Assembly (NCBI GenBank): GCA_026710225.1
Contig: JAPORI010000141.1
Span: forward strand, 1 to 16,804
DNA length: 16,804 nt
Direction of reading: 5' to 3'
Source of the DNA: Betaproteobacteria bacterium
Lineage (GTDB): Bacteria > Pseudomonadota > Gammaproteobacteria > Tethybacterales > Tethybacteraceae
A program made the translations under genes and the position numbers. Of this stretch, positions 7,575 to 13,685 are shown piece by piece. The notes below the pieces were generated by a model. It saw only the letters and a list, made by a program, of their open reading frames with translations. It did not search any database and was not told the DNA's origin. Positions within the stretch are counted from its first letter, which is position 1. Each line of letters starts with the position of its first letter.

Positions 7575-8239
7575 TCGAACTTCCCGTCCGGCGCGAGCCG
7601 GCCAATGCAGCAGCAATCGTCCTGCACGGTCTGGGTGCGGACGGTTCCGACCTGCAACCATTGGCCGGCAACATCTGGAATGAAGCCAGTGCCAAGTGGC
7701 TGTTTCCGGAGGCACCGCTCCAGCCGGTAACCATCAACGACGGCATGCGAATGCGGGCCTGGTACGACATCCGCACCGCCCGATTGCGCGACTGGGAGGA
7801 CGCGGACGGAATCCGCACCAGCGCCGATCGGATCAACGCCCTGATCGACGAGCAAGAGCAAGCAGGTATCGCCGCTGAGCGGATCGTGCTGGCCGGCTTC
7901 TCCCAGGGCGGGGTAATCTCGCTGGCCGCCGGCCTCAGCCGGACGCGCCGGCTCGGTGCGATCGTTGCCCTGTCCTGCTACCTGCCGCTGGCCGAAACGC
8001 TGTTGACACAAGCGCCGGCAGCCAGCCAGACAACACCGATCTTCATCGCCACCGGCGACGACGATGTGATCATGGAACCGGCGGCGGCGGCCGAAAGCGC
8101 CCGGCTGCTGGAAAAGCGCGGCCATCCGGTCCGGCTACGCAACTATCCGATGGGACACGCAATCTGCCCGGACGAGATCGCCGACATCCGGGATTTCCTG
8201 GCTGGCAACATCGCCGCCGCCGCCGCTGAATCAGCCTGA
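7571..8239 (+). CDS. Alpha/beta-hydrolase (carboxylesterase/phospholipase family)
   Basis: This 222-residue serine hydrolase belongs to the Abhydrolase_2 group (carboxylesterase / lysophospholipase type, like Pseudomonas EstB and E. coli YpfH). It shows the oxyanion region IVLHGLGADGSDL (16-28), the nucleophile elbow GFSQGG with Ser111, the acid in TGDDDVI (Asp165), and the base in MGHAICPDEI (His196), all in canonical order. No signal peptide is visible, so it should be cytoplasmic. The physiological ester is unknown. It overlaps ampD by 4 bp (ATGA, 7571-7574) and ends the lpxK unit; the following 130 bp carry two small inverted repeats. Confidence 0.9.
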   Translation: MIELPVRREPANAAAIVLHGLGADGSDLQPLAGNIWNEASAKWLFPEAPLQPVTINDGMRMRAWYDIRTARLRDWEDADGIRTSADRINALIDEQEQAGIAAERIVLAGFSQGGVISLAAGLSRTRRLGAIVALSCYLPLAETLLTQAPAASQTTPIFIATGDDDVIMEPAAAAESARLLEKRGHPVRLRNYPMGHAICPDEIADIRDFLAGNIAAAAAESA

Positions 8240-8280
8240 TTAGGGCATTGATCTCCGCCGCCCAGCCACCTGTCAATCCC

Positions 8281-8319
8281 CGCCCGGTGGGCGCTCAAGC
8301 CGATTGCGGATGCGCAATC
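8281..8319. promoter_or_regulatory. Two adjacent inverted repeats between the hydrolase and cytochrome genes
   Basis: A cgccc/gggcg dyad (8281-8293, 3-base centre) is followed 8 bases later by a perfect 7-bp dyad gattgcg/cgcaatc (8302-8319, 4-base centre). They lie in the 129-bp gap before the cytochrome operon. The first could be part of a transcript-end hairpin for the lpxK unit, but no T-run follows. The second sits about 25 bases upstream of a possible -10 element and could be an operator. Function is inferred from position only. Confidence 0.3.
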
Positions 8320-8343
8320 AACCCGCTGGCACCGCTTCAGGCA

Positions 8344-8349
8344 TAGAAT
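8344..8349 (+). promoter_or_regulatory. Possible -10 element for the cytochrome c operon
   Basis: The hexamer tagaat matches the sigma-70 -10 consensus at five of six positions and lies 19 bases before the ATG at 8369, which would give a very short leader. No acceptable -35 is found 16-18 bases upstream, so activator dependence or another start site is possible. Confidence 0.25.
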
Positions 8350-8368
8350 CGGCAATTCTGCCCAAAAA

Positions 8369-8743
8369 ATGACGATCAAGAATTTCTTCCTTGCCCTGCT
8401 GGCGACGGCAGCATCGGTTGCTGCGCTGTCAGGCGCAGCCGCAGCCGGCGATCCGGAAGCCGGCCAGCGCAAGGCGCATATCTGCCAGGGTTGCCACAAC
8501 CTTGCCAACTTCCAGGTGGCGTTCCCGCAAGTCTACCGGATTCCCCGCATCCGCGGCCAGAGCGCCGAATACATCATCTATGCTCTCAACGAATACAAGA
8601 ACGGCACCCGCTTTGTCGACTCCGACGACGACCCGGCACGGCACGATCTGGATCCAATCATGACCATGACTGCAATAGTCGCCCCGCTCACCGACGAGGA
8701 CATCGCCGATCTGGCCGCCTACTACAGTTCGCTGCAAAAATGA
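8369..8743 (+). CDS. Periplasmic monoheme cytochrome c (c553/c4-like)
   Basis: This 124-residue class I cytochrome c carries one covalent heme site, CQGCH (39-43). A signal peptide (about 1-26, ending AAAA before GDPEAG) sends it to the periplasm. The axial methionine is most likely Met100 in MTAIVAPLTDEDIADLAAYY, the C-terminal helix signature of c553/c4 domains, and RGQSAEYIIYALNEYKNGTR (62-81) is the usual middle helix. It would carry single electrons to a terminal oxidase or reductase, with partners not identifiable here. It overlaps the next cytochrome gene by 4 bp, so the two are probably made in equal amounts. Confidence 0.93.
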   Translation: MTIKNFFLALLATAASVAALSGAAAAGDPEAGQRKAHICQGCHNLANFQVAFPQVYRIPRIRGQSAEYIIYALNEYKNGTRFVDSDDDPARHDLDPIMTMTAIVAPLTDEDIADLAAYYSSLQK

Positions 8744-9051
8744 AAAGGCTTGCCATCATCCTTTGCGCGCTCGCCAGCACTCCGGCGACTTTCGCCGGCG
8801 GCGATCCTGATATCGGCGCAACCATAGTCAGCGCCTGCGTCGCGTGCCACGGCGAAGGCGGCGGCAAGCCGATCCTCAACTACCCGATCATCGCCGGCCA
8901 ACACGAAGACTACCTGCTGCGCTCGCTGATTGCCTATCAAAACGGCAGCCGCAGCAATCAGGTGATGAGTGCTCAGGTCACTGCGCTCAGCCGCGAGGAT
9001 CTGGAGAACATGGCCGCCTACTTCGCCGCCCAGCCCTCACCGCTGCACTAG
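8740..9051 (+). CDS. Second periplasmic monoheme cytochrome c (c553/c4-like)
   Basis: This 103-residue class I cytochrome c has a signal peptide (1-19, ending TFA), a heme-attachment site CVACH (33-37) in SACVACHGEGG, an IAGQHEDYLLRSLIAYQNG helix (51-69), and probable axial Met76 in MSAQVTALSREDL. The ATG at 8740 lies inside the stop of the preceding cytochrome gene (ATGA). The frame is open further upstream, but only this start gives a signal peptide. The two proteins resemble the two halves of a diheme cytochrome c4 encoded separately. The protease gene starts 4 bp after its stop. Confidence 0.93.
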   Translation: MKRLAIILCALASTPATFAGGDPDIGATIVSACVACHGEGGGKPILNYPIIAGQHEDYLLRSLIAYQNGSRSNQVMSAQVTALSREDLENMAAYFAAQPSPLH

Positions 9052-9055
9052 CGCC

Positions 9056-10330
9056 ATGATCGTCAATCGCCTGATTGCCCGGCCGGCTCTGCTGCTGGCA
9101 GCCGCCTTGGCCAGCGCCGCCGGGCAGGACGCCAACGAACCGCTGCCGACCGAGGTAATGCGCGAATTCAGCGAAGCCTATTCGATCATCAGAAGCAACT
9201 ATGTTGATGATGTTGCAGCCGCCGATTTGATGCGCAACGCCATTCGCGGCCTGGTGCGCGGACTGGACCAGCATTCGGTCTACCTGCATGGCGACGATCT
9301 GGAATCCTTCAACAGTTCGATCGACGGACGCTACGGCGGCGTTGGCCTTTACATCGGTCCCGGCCAGGGAGCGATTCGGGTAATCTCCCCAATCGATGAC
9401 TCACCGGCGTCGGCAGCCGGAATGATCGCCGGCGACTTCATCGTTGCGATCGACGGGGCATCAACTTCGGAAATGGAAGTCGCCGATGCATCCGGTCGAA
9501 TGCGCGGCATAGTCGGCACGCCGGTAACCCTGGACGTGATGCGGGCGGTTGACAAGGTAGTCAATCAATTACAGTTCGTGCTTGAGCGGGCGCGCATCAA
9601 CGCCCCGTCGGTACGCTCAGCCGATGCCGGTGAAGGCTTCGGCTATGTGCGCATCAACCAGTTCCTGCGCGCCAGCCGCACCGCCTCGGAACTGGCCGAG
9701 CATCTTGACGAACTTTACGAGCAAAACGACGGGAACTTGGACGGACTGATTCTGGATTTGCGCAGCAACCCCGGCGGCGATCTGTCCACCAGCATCTGCG
9801 TGTCGTCAATGTTCCTGCCCCGCGATCTGCTGGTCGTGGCTGACCGGGGACGCACCCAGACTACCGAGCACCCCTCCGATCTGACCCGCTGCCCGGCCCC
9901 GCGCTACATCGACAGCATCCGCCGGGTTAACATGGTGGTGCTCACCGATCGCGGCTCGGCATCGGCGTCTGAAATAGTCGCCGGTGCGATGCAGGATCAC
10001 GAACGCGCCTCGATAATCGGCGAAACCACTTTCGGCAAAGCTTCGGTGCAAAAGATCATCTACCTGCGCTCGACTGAAGAGGGTTCGGCGCTCAAACTCA
10101 CCGCAGCCCGCTACTACACGCCTTCCGGGCGCAGCATTGAAGGCACCGGCATCACCCCGGACATCGAGGTCGAGCGCGAGGAACTTTCCCAAGAGCAGAT
10201 CGACCAGGCCCGCGAAGAGGCAACCCCGGCTCTGGGCGAAGCCAGCGCCACCCCTTTCCTGCCGGATCCTGAAAACGACCCGGTCTTCCGGCGGGCGCTT
10301 GAAGAGTTGCGCACCATGAATATGGGGTAG
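9056..10330 (+). CDS. C-terminal processing protease (S41 family, PDZ domain)
   Basis: This 424-residue CtpA/CtpB-type periplasmic serine protease trims or degrades proteins from exposed C-termini, commonly acting on cell-wall hydrolases and lipoproteins. A short signal peptide (1-23) precedes a helical N-domain with SNYVDDV (47-53) and DQHSVYL (71-77). A PDZ domain follows (about 92-180, GVGLYIG and DSPASAAGMIAGDFIVAIDG). The S41 core has LDLRSNPGGDL (233-243), the nucleophile Ser303 in GSASASEI, and the general base Lys328 in TTFGKASVQ, 25 residues later as in Tsp. Asp314 matches the third conserved residue of Tsp. An acidic tail (380-424) follows. ATG 9056 is chosen because it yields the signal peptide and lies 4 bp after the cytochrome stop; the longer frame from 8969 overlaps that gene. 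Confidence 0.94.
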   Translation: MIVNRLIARPALLLAAALASAAGQDANEPLPTEVMREFSEAYSIIRSNYVDDVAAADLMRNAIRGLVRGLDQHSVYLHGDDLESFNSSIDGRYGGVGLYIGPGQGAIRVISPIDDSPASAAGMIAGDFIVAIDGASTSEMEVADASGRMRGIVGTPVTLDVMRAVDKVVNQLQFVLERARINAPSVRSADAGEGFGYVRINQFLRASRTASELAEHLDELYEQNDGNLDGLILDLRSNPGGDLSTSICVSSMFLPRDLLVVADRGRTQTTEHPSDLTRCPAPRYIDSIRRVNMVVLTDRGSASASEIVAGAMQDHERASIIGETTFGKASVQKIIYLRSTEEGSALKLTAARYYTPSGRSIEGTGITPDIEVEREELSQEQIDQAREEATPALGEASATPFLPDPENDPVFRRALEELRTMNMG

Positions 10331-10419
10331 AGCCAGTTCAAGCGTTGATTTAAAAAACCATGCCCGGCAAAAAATACGCAAGGCAAAAAAACCAACAGAT
10401 ATGACAAATAAAATGGCAC

Positions 10420-10734
10420 TTAGTATTCTTCCGTCATCTCTGCGAAAAGGACAAACAAAACCGCTGAATTTATAATTGGATACAGCCACATCCGCATCAT
10501 CAACTGATGGTTGACTGAATACAATCTGGCTCTATAGCCGACAAGCAGCAGCAACAACAGGGACTGGAAAGCGATTTCCTCTTGCCAGCCAAGAAATGGC
10601 GACCCGAAAAAATAGCGTCCGGCAAGAACAACGATCATAACCGCCAGCCACATCGTCAAAATGTTCAAGACAGCGGCGGCATGACCAACGGAACTTTTGC
10701 TCAGAACAAACTGATTGCAGTCCGCTAATGGCAA
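10420..10734 (-). CDS. Small membrane protein, probably frameshifted at its start
   Basis: This open frame of up to 104 residues has three hydrophobic segments (about 21-43, 55-68 and 82-99) ending in MTEEY, the profile of a small inner-membrane protein; I do not recognise its family. Its only far-upstream start is a TTG (10734) with no Shine-Dalgarno sequence, lying inside a T6 run. Another frame starts at ATG 10780, with a ggggtt element, 16 bp after the upstream gene's stop. It encodes about 15 plausible residues (MSKVYGNSLPALRRF) up to the same T6 run. Removing one T would fuse the two frames into about 119 residues. A mutation, a homopolymer error or real slippage could explain this. Alternatively the hairpin there is a terminator and this gene is not expressed. 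Confidence 0.4.
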   Translation of the reverse strand: MPLADCNQFVLSKSSVGHAAAVLNILTMWLAVMIVVLAGRYFFGSPFLGWQEEIAFQSLLLLLLVGYRARLYSVNHQLMMRMWLYPIINSAVLFVLFAEMTEEY

Positions 10735-10752
10735 AAAACCGCCTCAGGGCGG
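10733..10752 (-). terminator. Hairpin plus T6, possible Rho-independent terminator
   Basis: Read on the minus strand, ccgcc-ctga-ggcgg forms a perfect 5-bp GC stem with a 4-base loop, directly followed by six T. It lies about 45 bases past the stop of the 76-residue gene and is suitably placed to end its transcript. However, it also coincides with the point where the downstream open frame shifts phase, so it may be part of a coding region. The stem is short for a strong terminator. Confidence 0.45.
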
Positions 10753-10796
10753 GCAAAGAATTTCCATAGACCTTGCTCATGTCGCAACCCCAACCC

Positions 10797-11027
10797 TTAC
10801 AGCCAATTAATCAAGCGCAAAAAATAGGCATGCAGCAATGACGAGAAGTCCAGTTCTTCCACGCCGGCCGCCTCGAGTTCATCAATAACCTCAGCATCTC
10901 CTAATGCAACTGCCAAGAACATGATTGACCTGCACTCATCGCTGTCCCAATAAACACAGTTGTTGGTATCGGCGGCGGCATTGCCGAAGCCAAGCAGGCA
11001 ACAAACTCCCATCAACCGGGAAAGCAC
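10797..11027 (-). CDS. Small secreted protein of unknown function, weakly ankyrin-like
   Basis: With GTG 11027 as start, preceded by aaggg at a good distance, the product has 76 residues and a compact signal peptide (basic Arg4, hydrophobic core MGVCCLLGF, then NAAA). The frame continues upstream to a TTG at 11087, which would give 96 residues and a longer basic N-region. The mature part has two cysteines (NNCVYWDSDEC) and a FLAVALGDAEVIDELEAAGVEELDF stretch whose spacing of small and hydrophobic residues resembles one ankyrin helix pair. It then ends abruptly in LRLINWL. It may be a free-standing small exported protein or the remnant of an ankyrin protein like the one at the window start. 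No closer family is recognised. Confidence 0.5.
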   Translation of the reverse strand: MLSRLMGVCCLLGFGNAAADTNNCVYWDSDECRSIMFLAVALGDAEVIDELEAAGVEELDFSSLLHAYFLRLINWL

Positions 11028-11102
11028 AAGCGCCCTTGACCGTGAATGGCACTTTATTCGGGTTGCAGATGTAAACACAAAACGCAATTTTAAAGCGGCA
11101 TT

Positions 11103-11131
11103 CTAATACGCATAACGGGGGAATTCTTCAA
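11103..11131 (-). promoter_or_regulatory. Candidate sigma-70 promoter for the small secreted protein
   Basis: On the minus strand, TTGAAG (11126-11131) and TATTAG (11103-11108) are separated by exactly 17 bases; each matches the consensus at four of six positions. The expected transcript start near 11096 would give a leader of about 70 bases before GTG 11027. It lies in the 69 bp between the dnaX stop and the open frame, so the small gene could be transcribed independently of dnaX. Confidence 0.35.
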
Positions 11132-11156
11132 GCCCAGCCGCTACCAGCCGATGCTT

Positions 11157-12722
11157 TCAGACCGCAGTTTTGCGGCTTGCCCTTACCAGTTTGGCGTCCG
11201 AGAACTTCTTCTTGAGCTGCCTGCATACGAAGGTGCCCTCGACCTTCTCCTTGACCTGCTGCTGTTGCTGCTGTTGCCTGACATCGGCCCGGTGGGCGGC
11301 GGTGGCGGTTACTTCATCTTCGCTGGCAACACCAATCTCGAGTTCAACAGCAATTCCCAGCACCTTTTGCAACTGATCACACAAATCGGCTTGGGGCGGC
11401 GGCTTGCGCAGATGATCTTTCCCCGGCATGAGTTTCAGACGCAGCAATTTTCCATCCCATCCAGCGAACACGCAATGGGAAGCCAGAGCGCCTCCAGAAC
11501 CGCTGGGCAGGTGCTCCTCGGCAAATTGCGCCCACTGCTCGGCATCGGCCGGCATTTGCCGGGCAGCCGCTGGTCCGTTCGGGCTGGCTGCAGTGGCCGG
11601 AGCTGGAGTTGGTGTTTTGGCCGCCGGCGGGGAAGATTCGGCAACGACCGGTGTCTGGCTGCCGTGCTTGACCACCACCAGCATGCGCAGCAGCAGCATC
11701 TCGAAGCCGGTGCGATTGTCTGGTGCCCACTGCAGGTTCTGCCGACCCTGCACCGCTATTTCGTACAAAGCCTGCAGCACTACGGCTGAAAATAATCCTG
11801 CTACCTCCCGGGCCTGATCGTCCTCGTAGCCCTCATCAAGCTTGGCCAACGATGCCCGATGCAAGAGACCGGCTAATTCGGCCAGCGCCTTGTCAAACGA
11901 TACCGCCTGCAAATACATCTGCTCGCAGGCGGCGCGCACTGCGGCAGCATCAAAACCGGCCACCGCTGCCAGCAGATCGCGCCCTTGACCAGCCGCCAGG
12001 GCACCGATGCTCTTGCGCACCCGTGCCTCGTCCAGCGGCGCGCCGGCACCGGCCAACTCATCAAAGATCGACAGGGCATCGCGCATGCTGCCGTCGGCGG
12101 CACCAGCTATCGCAGCCAGGGCTGCATCATCGTGCTTGATGCCCTCGGCGGCGGCGATGCGCGTCAACTGCTCGCCAATGAGTTGCGGCTCCAGCCTTTG
12201 CAGGGCAAAGCGCAGGCAGCGGGAAAGGACGGTCGCCGGCACCATCTGCGGATCGGTGGTGGCCAGAATGAACTTGGCGTGATCGGGCGGCTCCTCGAGA
12301 GTCTTGAGCATTGCATTGAACGCGTGCTTGGAAAGCATGTGCACCTCATCAATGATGTAGACCCGAAAGCGGCTGGAAGCCGGCGCATGCTGGGCACCTT
12401 CGATGAGTTCGCGCATGCTGTCTACCTGAGTGTGCGAGGCGGCGTCAAGTTCGATGACGTCCGGGCAGCTGTTGGCAGCGATGTCGCGACAAGTTGAACA
12501 TTCGCAACACGGTTCAGGAACCGGTGCCGCCGCGCTGGTGCAGTTGAAGGCCTTGGCCAGAATCCTGGCCAAAGTGGTCTTGCCAACCCCGCGGGTGCCG
12601 GTAAACAGATAGGCGTGATGCAGCCGGCCGCTTTGCAGGGAACTGGTCAGCACCTCGACTGCGTGCTCCTGGCCGATCACATCAGCGAACTTCGTCGGCC
12701 GCCAGCGGCGGGCCATGGCCAT
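11157..12722 (-). CDS. dnaX: DNA polymerase III subunit gamma/tau (clamp loader ATPase)
   Basis: DnaX is the motor subunit of the clamp loader that places the beta clamp on DNA, and tau links polymerase to helicase. The product has 521 residues. RRWRPTKFADVIGQEH (5-20) is the classic N-terminus. Walker A is GTRGVGKT (42-49), a zinc module uses Cys61 and the CCECSTC cluster (72-78), Walker B is IIDEVHML (123-130), and LATTDPQMVPATVLSRC (153-169) holds sensor 1 and the arginine finger. A Pro/Ala linker (about 365-400) leads to a short tau domain containing a run of seven Gln. No A-rich slippery site was found, so a gamma form by frameshifting is not evident. ATG 12722 is preferred over ATG 12755 because a gaagagag element precedes it and the family starts here. 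It lies just downstream of ffs; recR and ybaB, frequent neighbours, do not follow. Confidence 0.95.
   Translation of the reverse strand: MAMARRWRPTKFADVIGQEHAVEVLTSSLQSGRLHHAYLFTGTRGVGKTTLARILAKAFNCTSAAAPVPEPCCECSTCRDIAANSCPDVIELDAASHTQVDSMRELIEGAQHAPASSRFRVYIIDEVHMLSKHAFNAMLKTLEEPPDHAKFILATTDPQMVPATVLSRCLRFALQRLEPQLIGEQLTRIAAAEGIKHDDAALAAIAGAADGSMRDALSIFDELAGAGAPLDEARVRKSIGALAAGQGRDLLAAVAGFDAAAVRAACEQMYLQAVSFDKALAELAGLLHRASLAKLDEGYEDDQAREVAGLFSAVVLQALYEIAVQGRQNLQWAPDNRTGFEMLLLRMLVVVKHGSQTPVVAESSPPAAKTPTPAPATAASPNGPAAARQMPADAEQWAQFAEEHLPSGSGGALASHCVFAGWDGKLLRLKLMPGKDHLRKPPPQADLCDQLQKVLGIAVELEIGVASEDEVTATAAHRADVRQQQQQQQVKEKVEGTFVCRQLKKKFSDAKLVRASRKTAV
11256..11276 (-). repeat. CAG/CAA microsatellite in dnaX
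   Basis: Twenty-one bases of CAG/CAA codons on the minus strand encode seven consecutive glutamines in the linker before the last domain of tau. Mixed codons make it less slippage-prone than a pure repeat. It may simply be a flexible spacer. Confidence 0.7.
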
Positions 12723-12797
12723 GCCGGTGCGGCTCTCTTCGACGTCAGGAAACATGATCGATGCTACGGGCTGGGCGCTGGGCTAGAAGCGGAGAAG

Positions 12798-12805
12798 AAA
12801 AAAAA
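12798..12805 (-). terminator. U8 tract ending the SRP RNA
   Basis: Eight T on the minus strand directly follow the closing stem of the SRP RNA, so the RNA's own terminal helix probably works as the terminator stem. Readthrough would reach dnaX, whose start codon is about 76 bp further on, so ffs and dnaX may share part of their transcription. Confidence 0.6.
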
Positions 12806-12900
12806 GCGGTGGGCCGGAATCCCGAACTGGCTCAAATCGGTTATGGCTGCTTCCTCTCAGACCTGACCAGGTTCCCGGAAAACCATCCGGGGGGCCCACC
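12806..12900 (-). ncRNA. ffs: Signal recognition particle RNA, small bacterial type (4.5S)
   Basis: The minus strand carries the near-invariant SRP RNA core GGTCAGGTCTGAGAGGAAGCAGCC split around its apical loop: GGTCAGGTCT, a GAGA (GNRA) tetraloop, then GGAAGCAGCC, which binds the M domain of Ffh. The ends close by a perfect 8-bp stem, GGTGGGCC (12893-12900) with GGCCCACC (12808-12815), giving one long rod of about 93-95 nt without an Alu domain. The last stem base is followed by GC and eight T (12798-12805), which would serve as terminator. A TATACA hexamer seven bases before the 5' end is a reasonable -10 element, without a good -35. Location between xthA and dnaX, all in the same direction, fits the known ffs-dnaX linkage in proteobacteria. 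Confidence 0.95.
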
Positions 12901-12920
12901 ATCAGGCTGTATATGCTACT

Positions 12921-13685
12921 CTAATCACCGGCGGCCGCCAACTGGCATACAACCGGCGCATGGTCCGACGGCTCTGGCGCACCGCGCACATCGCGGGCAA
13001 CTTGCAGGCCAGCGCAGGCGACTCCGGCGAGCAGCAAGTGATCGATGCGCAGGCCGCGGTTGCTGGCAAAGGCGCTGTTGCGGTAGTCCCACCAGGTGAA
13101 CTGGGGTGGGGCACCGACTTGCGCCTGGGCATCCTCATAGCCGGCGGCAAGCAGGCGCTGCCAGGCCTGTCGTTCCGGCGGGCGCACTGCCACCGAGTTG
13201 CGCCCCCAGTGCTCGATATCGTAGACATCCGCATCCGCCGGTGCAACGTTGTAGTCGCCGGCCGCGACCACCCGCCCGAAGCGCTGCCGCTGCCGGGCCA
13301 GGAATACGGCGAAATGATCAAGCCAGGCAAGCTTGTATTTGTATTTGACCGGATCACCGCCGTTGGGAACGTATGCGCAGACAATTCGAACGCCATCGAC
13401 AGTCGCGGCGATCAGCCGGGCCTGACCCTCCTCATTCATCTCCGGCAGCGACCGCTCGACATCGGCCAGATCGCTGGATGTGGCAATCGCAACGCCGTTG
13501 TAGCTTTTCTGGCCATGCCAGACCACCTGCATTGCGCACTCGCGAAACAGGCCGGCCGGGAAATCCGGGTCAGATACCTTGGTCTCTTGCAGGCACAGGA
13601 CATCCGGACGCTCGCTCTCGATGAATGCGGCAACCGCCTCGCTGCGCTTGCGCAGCGAATTGACATTCCAGGTCGCGATCTTCAC
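12921..13685 (-). CDS. xthA: Exodeoxyribonuclease III / AP endonuclease
   Basis: Exonuclease III cleaves DNA 5' to abasic sites and degrades 3' ends in base-excision repair. With GTG 13685 as start the protein has 254 residues. All expected metal and catalytic residues of the endonuclease/exonuclease/phosphatase fold are present: Asn7 (KIATWNVNS), Glu34 (CLQETKV), Tyr105 in CAYVPNGG, Asp144/Asn146 (GDYNVAP), Asp215 (LRIDHLLL), and the Asp241-His242 pair (SDHAPV). The frame is open to 13745, but the family begins at the K-I-A-T-W-N strand, and GTG 13685 overlaps the peptidase stop in a GTGA arrangement, indicating translational coupling. Downstream comes ffs. Confidence 0.95.
   Translation of the reverse strand: MKIATWNVNSLRKRSEAVAAFIESERPDVLCLQETKVSDPDFPAGLFRECAMQVVWHGQKSYNGVAIATSSDLADVERSLPEMNEEGQARLIAATVDGVRIVCAYVPNGGDPVKYKYKLAWLDHFAVFLARQRQRFGRVVAAGDYNVAPADADVYDIEHWGRNSVAVRPPERQAWQRLLAAGYEDAQAQVGAPPQFTWWDYRNSAFASNRGLRIDHLLLAGVACAGLQVARDVRGAPEPSDHAPVVCQLAAAGD

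Larger units (their letters stand above)
10331..11156. other. AT-richer patch between ctp and dnaX
   Basis: This 826-bp stretch differs from its surroundings. Hand counts of individual 60-base lines give about 35-52% GC (for example 35% at 10381-10440), against well over 60% in neighbouring genes. It holds two small minus-strand genes (stops at 10797 and 10420), a hairpin followed by T6, and several A-runs on the plus strand near 10352-10391 (T-runs for leftward transcripts). No transposase, direct repeats or tRNA mark its edges. Composition suggests acquired or decaying DNA, though small membrane-protein genes are also often AT-richer. Confidence 0.5.

Noticed and set aside
8327..8345. tggcac near the cytochrome gene as a sigma-54 promoter
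   Set aside because: The -12 GC element is not at the required spacing (GG occurs there instead of GC), so the sigma-54 pattern fails.
8143..8508. Minus-strand frame across the hydrolase-cytochrome gap
   Set aside because: It overlaps two confirmed genes at both ends, has no start signal and low-complexity Ala/Arg content.
10347..10396. T-runs on the minus strand as a terminator for the small membrane gene
   Set aside because: Three T-runs exist, but no stable stem precedes any of them.
10114..10419. 101-residue minus-strand frame starting MPFYLSYLLVFLPC
   Set aside because: The hydrophobic start is produced by T-runs in the intergenic tail, then the frame runs antisense into ctp. No Shine-Dalgarno sequence and no sensible domain.
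9806..10489. 227-residue minus-strand open frame antisense to the ctp gene
   Set aside because: Most of it mirrors the well-supported S41 protease; the hydrophobic first part comes only from T-rich intergenic DNA. No family motifs.
11200..11240. ctcaagaagaag stretch in dnaX as a programmed frameshift site for gamma
   Set aside because: It lacks the A-AAA-AAG heptamer and lies near the very end of tau, too late to produce a gamma form.
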